The notes under the pieces are model-generated. The model saw only the letters and a list, made by a program, of their open reading frames with translations. It was not told where the DNA came from and ran no database searches. From the NCBI RefSeq assembly GCF_009741445.1, contig NZ_CP046507.1, forward strand, positions 2,170,001 through 2,234,000: a DNA stretch of 64,000 bases, in the 5' to 3' direction. This DNA comes from Mycobacterium avium subsp. avium. Its GTDB lineage: Bacteria; Actinomycetota; Actinomycetes; Mycobacteriales; Mycobacteriaceae. Below, in pieces: positions 46,503 through 54,973 of this stretch; positions within the stretch are counted from its first letter, which is position 1, and each line of letters begins with the position of its first letter. Made by a program: the position numbers and the translations under genes.

Positions 46503-46990
46503 CTACCTTCTGATGACGTCGTTCCAGCTAGCATCTTGGCCGCCGACTGGCCCGATTCCGCCGCTTCCCTGGCCCCAGGACGCCTGTGGGGCCGGCGGTT
46601 TCGCTAGCCTGGGCCGCATTTCGGCAAGGGTGCCGGCCGCGAACCGCACCTTGTCTTCGTCGAGGGTGCCGTCGTCGTTGTAAAAGCCGGCCACGTCGAG
46701 CCCTGCCACGTCCCACAAATCGGCGGGCACGTCGAGAATCTCAGCCACGACGGCCTCGCCTCCCGTTTCTGGTAGCCGGCGAGACGTTCGGCCAGCGCGT
46801 CGCGTTGGCCCTCCGTCTCGCGTAGTTGGCGTCGATATCGGGCCGCCTCACCGTTGCCGGCCGGTTCCGAATCGCCGGCGTTGCCGGGTTGCACGTCGCC
46901 ATTGTCGACTGTGGTCGCTGGTTGCGTGTCGGCCTGGCCGCCGGCGTCGGTCGTGGTCGTCGTGGTTTCGGTGGTGCTGGTGTCGCTCAT
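46503..46990 (-). pseudogene. scaffold-like protein gene broken by a single-base frameshift
   Basis: Two overlapping frames form one protein: ATG 46990 gives a Thr/Asp-rich N-terminus and a coiled coil (RQLRETEGQRDALAERLAGY) up to QKREA near 46757, then the frame is lost; the continuation VVAEILDVPADLWDVAGLDV... runs to 46503 in another frame. Inserting one base at GCGAGGCC (to GCGGAGGCC) would restore EAEAVVAEI. Coiled-coil N-terminus and place just before the capsid gene suggest a scaffolding protein. A sequencing error is possible. Confidence 0.65.
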
Positions 46991-47325
46991 GGTGCTGATA
47001 CCTCCTGTGTTTCGAGTTGCGGCCACGTACGGCGCCGCAGTGTTTCAGTGGCGTAGCTGACGCGCGTGGTCAGCTCATCGGGCAACTGGTAACCCAAGTG
47101 CGCCAATAGTGTTCGTTCGGCGTCGGTCGCAGGCCGCTCGAAATACCAGATGCGTGCGGCGCGGTCGAACAGCAGTTGCACACCGCACCCGTCAGCGCGG
47201 CCGTAGTCGGCGAACAGGGTTGAGTCTTCGGCGCGCTGTAGGTCGGCCGGCAGCGATTCGAAGACGAGCCAGCCGCGCGGGTCCGGTTGCGGGTACTGGG
47301 CGCCGATGCCGTCGCCGGCGCTCAT
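46987..47325 (-). CDS. small element protein, unknown
   Basis: 112 aa (GWLVFESLPADLQRAEDSTLFAD, RPATDAERTLLAHLGYQLP). Overlaps the scaffold-like gene start as ATGA and the next upstream gene by 4 bases, so it is part of one polycistron. A short alpha/beta protein; no family recognised. Confidence 0.6.
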   Translation of the reverse strand: MSAGDGIGAQYPQPDPRGWLVFESLPADLQRAEDSTLFADYGRADGCGVQLLFDRAARIWYFERPATDAERTLLAHLGYQLPDELTTRVSYATETLRRRTWPQLETQEVSAP

Positions 47326-47591
47326 CGTGCCGCCTGCCTCTGTTGCACACCTTGCAGCCAGCGAGCCAGCACATCGAACTCGTGCACGTCACCGAATTCA
47401 GGACCGGCGCCGCATTCCAATGCCTTGGTGACGGCCACCCGCAACCAGTCGGCCAGCTCGCGGGCCACCGTCCAGGGTTCGCAGTAGCGCATCAGAATGT
47501 CGGTGGCCGTATGGTCGCCGCTCCATAGCGACTGGGCCAGAAGCAATGCGTCGATCGGTGCGGCCGCCCTGCGTTCTTCGAAGGTCGTCAT
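47322..47591 (-). CDS. small element protein, unknown
   Basis: 89 aa, mostly helical (IDALLLAQSLWSGD, WTVARELADWLRVAVTKALE). ATG 47591 overlaps the stop of the preceding gene. Unrecognised; in phiRv elements the interval between replication and head genes also holds several such small genes. Confidence 0.6.
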   Translation of the reverse strand: MTTFEERRAAAPIDALLLAQSLWSGDHTATDILMRYCEPWTVARELADWLRVAVTKALECGAGPEFGDVHEFDVLARWLQGVQQRQAAR

Positions 47592-47872
47592 GAGCGGCCC
47601 AGAATGTCTTTCACGGCTTCGCGGATGACGCCGAGCCGGCCGTAGTACGCCTGGTCGTCGGTGCCCTGCGCGCCCACGCGGATAGCGACGTCGACCACGC
47701 CCAAGCACGCGGCGAGCACGACCTCCGAATCCCGCGTGCTGATGCCGTCGAACGCCTCGTCGATGTCGAGGCCACCCTGTTCGTGCTGACGTCGTACCAG
47801 CTCGATCAGCTCAAGAGCCACCGACGCAACCTGGCGGTTGAAATCGTCCTGCTCGTCTCGGATTTCATCCAT
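47588..47872 (-). CDS. small acidic element protein, unknown
   Basis: 94 aa, acidic and helical (DEIRDEQDDFNRQVASVALELIELVRRQH). Overlaps the next gene by 4 bases. No known family. Starts 40 bp after the DUF3631 gene stop, on the same strand. Confidence 0.6.
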   Translation of the reverse strand: MDEIRDEQDDFNRQVASVALELIELVRRQHEQGGLDIDEAFDGISTRDSEVVLAACLGVVDVAIRVGAQGTDDQAYYGRLGVIREAVKDILGRS

Positions 47873-47911
47873 CTTCCCTGTTTCCCTTCTCTTGATGGTG
47901 CTGCGGATTTG

Positions 47912-49369
47912 TCAGTCGACTAATGGCAGACGCTGCCGTTTGCTGGCGACGTCTTCACAGTCTCTCCGGTGGCCTTGGGTTGCTACATCGAACCCGCATC
48001 GTGGACAGCGGCCCGGGCCCGTGGGGGGCGCGAATCGTCCGTTCCGGTGGCCGTCGCGGCGAGGGATTCCATTACTTCCCGTGACCGCCGTGACAGCCGT
48101 GCCGGATTGGCATACATCCTGGTCAGACATTTTTTTATGTGTCACGGATGCGGCACGGCCGTCGCGCATGTCACGGGTACCGTTCTCGTCCGTGACACGC
48201 TGAGCTGCAATGTCACGGTCGTCGCGCACGTCACGGATAGATGCGGTCGGCACGTAGCGTTGCCACGCCTGAGCGAGTCCATCGTCGCCGGCGACCTGAT
48301 AGCCCTTGGCCCTCCCATTGCCGATGCGGATGGTGTTCGACCGCACTCCGTACCGAGCCAATTCCTTTGCTAGGCGTCGCTGATCGAGCGGCTTGCCCCA
48401 GAGGTCGGCCCACTCGGATTCGTCATCGGATGTCAGCGCAGAGACGATGTCGACCGAGAACATCCGGTCGCGCTCGCCGAACACCGTGCGGACGTCGCGA
48501 AGTAGTCGAGCGCCAGATGACAGTTCCTCGACCTCGTTGTCCAGCACGAAGTGACGGCAGGCGGATCGTGCCCGCGCCGGCCAGTCGCCGCCGGCGGCGT
48601 CGGCGACCGCCAGCAGGGACTCCCACACTTCGGCCGCGCGGTCACGCACGCCGTCAGGCATCGTTGGCCGCGCGGCACACAGTGCATCGAAGTTGGTCTC
48701 GGCCCAGTCCGACAGTCGGTCTCGCAGCGGGGCGGCGTGCGCCTCGGCGTCGCGCTCGCGGAATTCGGCGACATGCTCGTCGGGCGCTCGCTTACGCATA
48801 TGCAGGACGGCCGCAGCCCGGTCTAGCACCGTGCGAGGCATCTTGCCCGCCAGCCCGGCCAGTGCAAGAGGCGCGAACACTGGAAACTCAACCACGCGCA
48901 TGCTTTTGGCATCACCTTCGCAGCGGTCCACCGTGGCGCCCCGTTTGTATCCGGCGTTGAACAACGCGCGCAAATCCTCGGCCTGCGGGTTGGCGGTTCG
49001 GCCGAAAACTGCGTCAGCCTCGTCCTGCAAGATGGTCGGCGGCTGGTCGCCGGCGGCCGCGATCCGTCGATAAAGTGCCGCAGTCGTCGTTGACAGTGTG
49101 AGCTTCGCATTGCGGCACAACAGCGCCAGCACTTCCAGCACGCGGGTCTTCCCCGATCCCGGTTCAGGGCTGTCGATTATCAGCCGTGGCGTCACATAGA
49201 AAGCGCCGACGGTCCAGGTGTGGGCGATCCACAGCACGATGACCACGAGATAGTGCGGCGACCGAAACGCGAAGAACGGGCCGGCGAAGCGTTCAATGTC
49301 GTCGAGCAGTTCGGCGCCGCCAGTTTCCTGCCCCATTGCCCGTTTGAGCTCAGCCTCGAATGTGCCCAT
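47912..49369 (-). CDS. DUF3631 replication ATPase
   Basis: 485-aa P-loop ATPase of the DUF3631 type found in satellite prophages and ICEs, probably replicating or unwinding the element. Walker A is PEPGSGKT at 68-75 and the Walker-B-like DEAD at 116-119 (ILQDEADAVFG). The C-terminus has a low-complexity Asp/Arg/Thr stretch and a zinc finger CPRCGF...HRRDC. It overlaps the DnaB-N-type gene upstream by one base (ATG/TGA region), forming a replication module. Confidence 0.85.
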   Translation of the reverse strand: MGTFEAELKRAMGQETGGAELLDDIERFAGPFFAFRSPHYLVVIVLWIAHTWTVGAFYVTPRLIIDSPEPGSGKTRVLEVLALLCRNAKLTLSTTTAALYRRIAAAGDQPPTILQDEADAVFGRTANPQAEDLRALFNAGYKRGATVDRCEGDAKSMRVVEFPVFAPLALAGLAGKMPRTVLDRAAAVLHMRKRAPDEHVAEFRERDAEAHAAPLRDRLSDWAETNFDALCAARPTMPDGVRDRAAEVWESLLAVADAAGGDWPARARSACRHFVLDNEVEELSSGARLLRDVRTVFGERDRMFSVDIVSALTSDDESEWADLWGKPLDQRRLAKELARYGVRSNTIRIGNGRAKGYQVAGDDGLAQAWQRYVPTASIRDVRDDRDIAAQRVTDENGTRDMRDGRAASVTHKKMSDQDVCQSGTAVTAVTGSNGIPRRDGHRNGRFAPPTGPGRCPRCGFDVATQGHRRDCEDVASKRQRLPLVD

Positions 49370-49710
49370 CAGGCTTCTCCCCGTAGTTCGGCGAGCCGGC
49401 CGGCGCAGTCGAGAACTGAAACGGTCGCGGCGCTGACGAGCGCGGCGAGCTGGCTTTCCGCGCCGGCCTGTGCGGCTTCGACAAGCGCATTGCCGGCGGA
49501 CTCGACCCGGCGCCGCAACGATCGGGCAAGCACCACTGCGCCGTAAAATCGGGCGGCCTGTGGTACTGCGCCGCTAGTGGTTGCGTCCATGAGCGCCAAC
49601 GCAATCGCGCGATTGACGCGGCCGGCGCGGCTCAACTCGTCGAGGACTATTTGTGCGTCGCATGGCTGACCGGCCACGGCAAGGCGGCGGATGGTACTGA
49701 CAAGCACCGA
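49369..49710 (-). pseudogene. 3' part of a DnaB-N-type replication gene cut by IS110
   Basis: Encodes SVLVSTIRRLAVAGQPCDAQIVLDELSRAG...AALVSAATVSV, the second half of a DnaB helicase N-terminal-like domain (partner/primase-interaction domain). Its first half lies at 51351-51630 on the other side of the IS. Joining the pieces gives ...DDFESPAS-SVLVSTIRRL, in frame. Confidence 0.75.
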
Positions 49711-49923
49711 CATTTAGGTTTAGTGGGCGTCCGCGGACGGCCGAGGCCACCGACCGGAACACCTGGTGATTCCTGATTTTTGAGTGGTCGTCCGCGGCGC
49801 GTCTCAGGTGCCGACCGGTGTCCCTGTTCGGGAACTTGGAGCCGCTCGGGAGCGGACTTCTGCTTGCGGAATGTCTGGGCCATGCCCGTCGGAGCCGGGG
49901 ACTGACCTGGATCCGTCGAAAGG
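49711..49923 (+). ncRNA. candidate bridge RNA in the second IS110 left end
   Basis: Non-coding left end with potential stems: the palindrome CGTCCGCGGACG (49730-49741), a second GTCCGCGG at about 49790, and ACCGGTGTCC/GGAACTTGG-type pairing. As in other IS110-group elements a guide RNA is expected here. Hand folding only. Confidence 0.4.
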
Positions 49924-51336
49924 ATGTGCGTGGAACTGATTTTGGGTATCGACGTGGCGTGCCGGGCTGCTCATCAAGCATCGCTGGCCCGTCCCGATGG
50001 GACGTATGTGTGGACCGGACGAAAGTTCTTCACCCGGCCCGCCGACCTCGAAAAGCTCTGGAAAGTAATCGGACTCAGCGAGCAAGACACCGTGCGGGTG
50101 GTGATGGAGCCCACCCGCAACGCATGGGTTCCGCTGGCATCCTGGTTTCGTCATCACGGCGCCCGGATCTCGATGGTGCCCACCACCCAGTCAGCAGACC
50201 TGCGCGCCTACTACTCCAAGCACACCAAAAATGACCATCTGGACTCCAAGCTGTTGGCCCGGTTGCCCTTGCTGCATCCAGAGGGGCTGCGTGACCACAG
50301 CGGCGACGGGCCCGGCGAACCGCTGCGGCGCCTGGTCAAGATCCGCTCCTCGATCGTCAAGCGCCGCACCGCAGTCTTCCAGCGCCTTGACGCCCAGCTC
50401 GAGCTCCTCGGTCCAGCCTGGTACGACGCGCTGGGATCCAACTATGGCAAGGCCGCGCTGGCACTGCTGGCCCGCTACGCCGACCCGCACAGCCTGATCC
50501 GTCTCGGCCATGCCCGCCTGACCCGCTTCCTGATCCGCCACTCCCGCGGCGCCTGGCGCGAACCACACGCCACCCTGCTGTTGACCGCCGCCCAAGAATC
50601 GCTGCAGCTATGGGGATCTGGCGCTAATGCCCGCATCGACTTCGCCGAACTGGCCGCCGACATCGCTACCGAAGCCGAGCAAGCCCAGATGCTCACCGAG
50701 CAGATCGACGACCTCGACGAGCGCGCCGCCAACCTCTACGCCGAGGCCGACCCGCGCGGCATCATCGCCTCAGCACCCGGCGTCGGGCCCGTCACCTGTG
50801 CGGTCATCGCCGGCCGCATCGGCGACCCGCACCGGTTCCACTCCCTAGCCGCCATCCGCGCCTACTCCGGCCTCGTCCCCAAGGTCAACCAGTCCGGACA
50901 AGCAGAACAGCGCCACGGACTCACCAAAGCCGGTGACCCGCTGCTGCGCGAAGCCCTCTTCGCCGCCGCTGACCAAGCCCGCAAGAGCGACCCGCAACTG
51001 GCCGCGAAATACAAACGCCTGATGAGCACCGAGCGCCACCACGATTCGGCGATCTGCCACATTGCCACCATCCTGCTCACCCGCATCGCCACCTGCTGGC
51101 GCGCCGGAGCGCACTACGTGCTGCGCGACACCGACGGACGACCCATCACCTTCGAAGAAGGACGCCGCATCGTCCGCGCCCACCACACCGTCGACAAGAA
51201 GACTCGCATCAACGCTGCCTCCAAGCGCTACTCCCAGCGCCAAAAAGGCAGGACGGGCCGGGAACAACAGGAGTCGCTACGCGCTCCAATTCACCGGCCC
51301 GTCCACCCCAGCATAAAACCCACCGAAGTAGCTTGA
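49924..51336 (+). CDS. IS110-family transposase (second copy)
   Basis: 470-aa DEDD transposase. RuvC-like catalytic residues: Asp in LILGIDVACR, Glu in VVMEPTRNAW, Asp pair in KNDHLDSKLLA; coiled coil EQAQMLTEQIDDLDERAANLY; C-terminal transposase_20 domain SAPGVGPVTCAVIAGRIGDPHRFHS...AYSGLVPKVNQSG. Longer than the first copy by a C-terminal basic tail. Intact, so possibly active. Distinct subgroup from the 29786 copy. Confidence 0.92.
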   Translation: MCVELILGIDVACRAAHQASLARPDGTYVWTGRKFFTRPADLEKLWKVIGLSEQDTVRVVMEPTRNAWVPLASWFRHHGARISMVPTTQSADLRAYYSKHTKNDHLDSKLLARLPLLHPEGLRDHSGDGPGEPLRRLVKIRSSIVKRRTAVFQRLDAQLELLGPAWYDALGSNYGKAALALLARYADPHSLIRLGHARLTRFLIRHSRGAWREPHATLLLTAAQESLQLWGSGANARIDFAELAADIATEAEQAQMLTEQIDDLDERAANLYAEADPRGIIASAPGVGPVTCAVIAGRIGDPHRFHSLAAIRAYSGLVPKVNQSGQAEQRHGLTKAGDPLLREALFAAADQARKSDPQLAAKYKRLMSTERHHDSAICHIATILLTRIATCWRAGAHYVLRDTDGRPITFEEGRRIVRAHHTVDKKTRINAASKRYSQRQKGRTGREQQESLRAPIHRPVHPSIKPTEVA

Positions 51337-51350
51337 CTCCCCTTAGGAAC

Positions 51351-51630
51351 TCGAGGCGGGCGACTCGAAATCATCGTCGGCCACCAGCTCAAGCGCCGCC
51401 GTGACGTCAGCAGGTGACGACCACATGAGTGTGCCCACGAAAACGGTTTCGACGTTGGGAAGTTGACCCACGGCGGGCATCGGTGCGCTCGCGGCAGGGC
51501 GACCGCTTAGCGACGGGGCCTGGCAGTTACGGCGGGTATCGTTGGTGCTGTCGATTGCGGTTGTAGGCGATGACATGAGAGTCGGGCCCTGGTGCGGGGC
51601 CCGGCTTTCGCCTTTCGGTGGGCCGTTCAT
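51351..51630 (-). pseudogene. 5' part of the DnaB-N-type replication gene
   Basis: Starts at ATG 51630, overlapping the excisionase stop by 4 bases, with a Ser/Pro-rich leader, then NVETVFVGTLMWSSPADVTAALELV and ADDDFESPAS, the first half of the DnaB N-terminal-like domain. The frame enters IS110 sequence at about 51350 and stops four codons later. Its continuation is at 49369-49710. Confidence 0.75.
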
Positions 51631-51887
51631 GCCGCCCCGCCGAAAGGTTCCAGCGCCGCGTCCACTTCGTTGAGGTCGACGCGAAACAACCGTGCATTGG
51701 CCCGGTAGCCTCTGAATTTGCCATCCGCGATCATCTGGCGGATGGTGCGCGTCGACACGCCAAGGTATTCAGCAGCGTCTTTCATCGACGCCCAACGGCG
51801 GGCCGGCGGATTGTTCTCGGGGTGCCGACGAGCGCGGCAGTTGGGACCAGTGTGTGAACTGGTTTCTTCAATTGGCTTGATCGCCAT
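51627..51887 (-). CDS. excisionase-like MerR-type HTH protein
   Basis: 86 aa from ATG 51887 (MAIKPIEETS). The helix-turn-helix ASMKDAAEYLGVSTRTIRQMIADGKFRGYR with a following wing is the standard excisionase/recombination-directionality-factor fold; the rest is short. An in-frame extension to 51977 is less likely. Together with the integrase it should set the direction of integration versus excision. Confidence 0.8.
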   Translation of the reverse strand: MAIKPIEETSSHTGPNCRARRHPENNPPARRWASMKDAAEYLGVSTRTIRQMIADGKFRGYRANARLFRVDLNEVDAALEPFGGAA

Positions 51888-52163
51888 CAACTCTCCAAGT
51901 AGCTCGGCGTTAAAGCCGAAGGGTTCTACCGGAGAGATTCGAGACCACCACGGGACCGAGCTTCCGGCAGAAGCCATTTCGGCTTCTAGCGTTGCTCGAC
52001 CTTCCCTATATCAGGTGGTCCGTTACGGGGCTAATCCTTACCCGAAACGCCTATGGCAGGCTCAACCCCCATATCGGGGATTGCCGGGCTACTTTCACCT
52101 CTAGCACTTCAATTGGTACCAGACATTTCCGAAAGTCGCCACAACGTGCCGCGCTTGAGCGTG

Positions 52164-53333
52164 TCAGTCCCCCGACGGGGACGGTTCTACGGCCACCAAT
52201 TTCGACAGCAAGCGGGCTATCTGACGGTCTCGGCCTTGTGCCGCATGCTGGTAGCGCATCGCAGCTTGCGGTGTCGAATGTCCAAGGCGCGCCATCAGTT
52301 CCGCGAGCGTGGCGCCGGTAGCAGCCGCGAGCACTGCGCCGCTGTGGCGCAGGTCGTGCCAGCGCAAGTCATCGCGCTTGGCTACAGAGCGCGCCCGGTA
52401 GAACTGGCGGTACAGGCTGGCCGGCGCCAGGTGGCCGCCGTGTACGGCCGGGAACAGCAGAGCGTCTTTGTCTGGCTCGACGAACCGGTCAAGGTGGTCT
52501 CTGATCGCGGGTAGCAGATGCGGCGGGATTTCGACGTCGCGGCGGCCGGCGTCCGACTTGGGTGTGGTGATCTGAAAGCCTTGCTCGACGCGCACGACGG
52601 CACGCTCGACGCGCACCACCCCGTACGTGTCGTCGGGGTCATCGGCGTCGACGATGATGATGTCGCGCCGGCGTAGCTCGGTCAGCTCGCCGAACCGCAG
52701 CGCACACCATGCGGCGAGCAATACCATCGCCCGGTAGCGTTCGGGCATTTCTTCGGCGATAGTCGCAATTTCGTCGAGCGTCGCCGGCCGAATCTTGTGG
52801 ACGCGGCGAGCACTGCCGGCGCCACGGATCACGCACGGGTTGACCTTGATCTTGCCGTCGCTCAGGGCGGTACCCATGATCGTCCTCAACAGCCCGTAGC
52901 AGTGCGCGCGCAGCGTCGGCGTATTGGCGCCGAGCTTGGCATGCCAGGCACGCACGTCGTCGGCAGTGATAGATGCGATCGGCAGGCCGCCAAACGTCGG
53001 CACGATGTGATCCCCAAGCAGCTTGGCGTAGTGCTGACGGGTGCGGTCTTTCAGGTCACGTTGCGCCATCCACGTTTTCGAGTAGGTCTCGAACGTCAGT
53101 TTCGGCACTGGTTGTTCGTCGGCTTCGGGCGGCACCCACGCCTTACGGATGATTTCGGCCTGGCGCAGAGACAGCCACCCGCGAGCGTCTTTCTCGGTCA
53201 GGAATGTCTTGGGCGCGGTGTAGCGGCGGCCGTCGGGCCCGTGGTACATCGCGCGCCAGCGCCCGCTGGGCAGTTTGTGGGCGGTTCCGAATGCGCCGCG
53301 CTTCTGCGGCTTGCGGCCTTCTCCCCTAACCAC
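52164..53333 (-). CDS. phage-type tyrosine integrase
   Basis: 389-aa tyrosine recombinase with an arm-binding N-terminal region, a SAM-like core-binding domain (KDRTRQHYAKLLGDHIVPTFGG) and the catalytic domain: Arg in CALRFGEL, Lys in TPKSDAGRR, WHDLRHSGA, His in LGHSTPQAAMRY and Tyr in the same block. It is next to attR (182 bp), as expected. Integration into a tRNA-Val gene with a tyrosine integrase parallels M. tuberculosis phiRv2 as I recall it. Confidence 0.93.
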   Translation of the reverse strand: MVRGEGRKPQKRGAFGTAHKLPSGRWRAMYHGPDGRRYTAPKTFLTEKDARGWLSLRQAEIIRKAWVPPEADEQPVPKLTFETYSKTWMAQRDLKDRTRQHYAKLLGDHIVPTFGGLPIASITADDVRAWHAKLGANTPTLRAHCYGLLRTIMGTALSDGKIKVNPCVIRGAGSARRVHKIRPATLDEIATIAEEMPERYRAMVLLAAWCALRFGELTELRRRDIIIVDADDPDDTYGVVRVERAVVRVEQGFQITTPKSDAGRRDVEIPPHLLPAIRDHLDRFVEPDKDALLFPAVHGGHLAPASLYRQFYRARSVAKRDDLRWHDLRHSGAVLAAATGATLAELMARLGHSTPQAAMRYQHAAQGRDRQIARLLSKLVAVEPSPSGD

Positions 53334-53369
53334 GTCGCACCTTTCTGCGATACTCCGGTGTGCACTGGC

Positions 53370-53385
53370 GTGAACTGCGTGAACT
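53370..53385. promoter_or_regulatory. paired GTGAACT sites near attR, possible integrase arm sites
   Basis: GTGAACT at 53370-53376 and 53379-53385, matching the pair near attL. A second direct repeat AACTTTCCG x2 follows near 53409-53430. All lie between the integrase start and attR. Confidence 0.4.
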
Positions 53386-53515
53386 CGTTGTGAGCTAACA
53401 AGACCGTATCAACTTTCCGCAACTTTCCGAACGATTCCGCTATACTGGACAACGTGATCGCAGGTAGTACGGCTATTCGGCCAGGTCACAACACCCACGC
53501 TAGCAAACCGATTGA

Positions 53516-53544
53516 ACTGGTTCAATCCCAGTATCGCGCACCAG
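53516..53544. repeat. attR, 29-bp copy of the tRNA-Val 3' end
   Basis: Perfect 29-base direct repeat of 42158-42186, marking the right boundary of an 11.36-kb integrated element. Sequence beyond it is the original chromosome to the right of the tRNA gene. Confidence 0.93.
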
Positions 53545-53558
53545 AGTTTTTGCAGCTC

Positions 53559-53580
53559 AGCTGCACTATATAGTGCAGCT
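53559..53580. terminator. 22-base perfect palindrome beyond attR
   Basis: AGCTGCACTAT followed by its exact complement (ATAGTGCAGCT), 14 bases outside attR. In the uninterrupted chromosome it would lie directly downstream of tRNA-Val(GAC) and so is probably that operon's terminator, although a run of T is lacking; a protein-binding site is the alternative. Confidence 0.45.
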
Positions 53581-53614
53581 TATCAGTTTGCATACAACAA
53601 TCATGCAATAAGCA

Positions 53615-54310
53615 TTGGATCGCTCCGGGTTAACTGGCACTTGGGTTACGAGCCGTATGTGTGCTGAGCGGGAGTTGGCTGAATGGCTGCGCCGCATGGG
53701 ACGCGCCCTCCGGCTGAGTTGGCTGGCCACCCGCTGCTTTACTTCTCCTTCCCAAACTTGTCGCCGCTGGACACTGAATGGGGAGGCTCAACGCTCGCGG
53801 TGGAAGCTGAGAAGCATGAGCCGGATTTGATTGTCCTGGAACCATTTCACGGCTGGCGGAAGGCAAGGAAGACAACGTCGACACCTGGCGGAATCTGTAC
53901 AACTCCACCATGGTCCCGCTCCGTCGGCAGAGTCGCACGGTGCTGCGCATTGAGCATCAGGGTCACGATTCGAGCAAGGGGGCACGGGGGTCGCCCGCGA
54001 AGCGGGATGTCGACGTGGCGTGAATTATGAAGCGCAGCGGGAACGAGGTGTCCCTGATCCGCGACGAGGGACGGGGGTTGAGCCCCCTGCGAAGGTCCTG
54101 TTGTGTAGGCATGCCGCGCCGGCGCGGCACCCTCCCGTCATCCGCGACGGCAAGCAAGGTGAGTGCATTGAGGCGTTAGAGCGGCTCGACGTTCCGCTCG
54201 ATGCGAGCCGGGATGAAGCCGCACGCACCTTGCGCGCCGAGAACGGCTATCAGTTCCGCAACGCAGTGGTCCATGCCGCCCGGGATGCCCGTCACTCGTC
54301 CCCGCTCTAG
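53615..54310 (+). pseudogene. decayed RepA-like AAA ATPase (replication protein) fragment
   Basis: Fragments in at least three frames line up as one protein: ELAEWLRRMG, then PLLYFSFPNLSPLDTEWGG and PDLIVLEPFHGW, then (shifted) KEDNVDTWRNLYNSTMVPLRRQ and TVLRIEHQGHDSS, then MKRSGNEVSLIRDEGRGL, and finally LERLDVPLDASRDEAARTLRA. This is the C-terminal half of the RepA-like/AAA_25 ATPase found in plasmids and prophages (Walker B VLEP... and HQGHDSSKGARGS motif). The Walker A part is missing. Multiple frameshifts show long decay. Confidence 0.55.
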
Positions 54311-54317
54311 AGGGACG

Positions 54318-54412
54318 ATATGTGGTGGGGATGGTGATAATACGCAGGTTAAACGACTTTATCGTCGTCCCGCCCCATACACCCCCTTTAGGGGGCATAT
54401 GTTGTGGGGACG
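54318..54412. repeat. three related 16-base motifs upstream of a hypothetical gene
   Basis: ATATGTGGTGGGGATG (54318-54333) and ATATGTTGTGGGGACG (54397-54412) are direct copies differing at two places; the inverted CGTCCCGCCCCATACA (54366-54381) is a related copy on the other strand. They surround a CCCCCTTTAGGGGG hairpin. Possible iterons of a vanished replicon or operator sites for the gene at 54482. Confidence 0.4.
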
Positions 54413-54481
54413 CGCGCGTAGTCGGCAGCATAGTGTGTAAAACAGCTTAATCTGCGGCCCGGGCAAGGTAGCTTTCCCTGC

Positions 54482-54973
54482 GTGTCAACTCCGCCGCTTG
54501 CGCAGGTGCCCTATTCGGCTATAAGCCGCGTTGCAAGGATTCGGCTGGAGGCCCGGCGCATCGCTGCCATGGTTGCCCAGTTACCCGATGTAGTCCTCGA
54601 TCAGTCGAACTCAAATGTGGTTCGGCAGGCGGCCTTAGATTCTTTCTATCTCAATGCTCGTCTGCTGATCGAGTTCCTCGAAGTTTGCCCGCAGCGCAGT
54701 GACAGGTCCGTGTCCAATACCCTTGCAAAGGGGACGATTTGGCCAACACCATTCCTGACGGCTGCTCGAAGGCGGAAACTGCGCGAGTACTATAAGGACA
54801 CAAGCAAGCACGTCATCCACTTCTCAACTCGGCGCACCGAGCTGGTTCCCATAACCGGCTGGAAATTGCGTGCAGTTGCCAGAACTGTCTTGGCGCTTTG
54901 GGACGAGTTCGCGACAGTCAGCTCACATCCCTTGGTGCCAAGAGCATCCGACCTCAGGCACCTGGATCTCTGA
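54482..54973 (+). CDS. hypothetical protein, unknown family
   Basis: 163 aa from GTG 54482. The sequence is helical with conserved-looking aromatic positions (LDSFYLNARLLIEFLEV, REYYKDTSKHVIHFSTRR, WDEFATV) and resembles a widespread bacterial hypothetical with the pattern DSFY-HAR-LIEFL...H(L/F)-T-R; I cannot name it. Less GC-rich than the housekeeping half of the window, which suggests acquisition. Preceded by repeat motifs and followed by non-coding DNA. Confidence 0.65.
   Translation: MSTPPLAQVPYSAISRVARIRLEARRIAAMVAQLPDVVLDQSNSNVVRQAALDSFYLNARLLIEFLEVCPQRSDRSVSNTLAKGTIWPTPFLTAARRRKLREYYKDTSKHVIHFSTRRTELVPITGWKLRAVARTVLALWDEFATVSSHPLVPRASDLRHLDL

Larger units (their letters stand above)
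49711..51350 (+). mobile_element. IS110-family insertion sequence (second copy)
   Basis: About 1.64 kb, one transposase gene, a 213-base non-coding left end and a very short right end. It separates two halves of the DnaB-N-type gene. No terminal inverted repeats or clear target duplication, as is usual for IS110. Ends are inferred from where the interrupted gene's frame resumes. Confidence 0.8.

Noticed and set aside
53559..53580. Replication origin at the palindrome
   Set aside because: A single dyad outside attR fits a tRNA terminator better; no iterons lie next to it.
41500..53600. CRISPR array or phage lysis cassette
   Set aside because: No regularly spaced repeats with unique spacers, and no lysin, holin or tail genes were seen.
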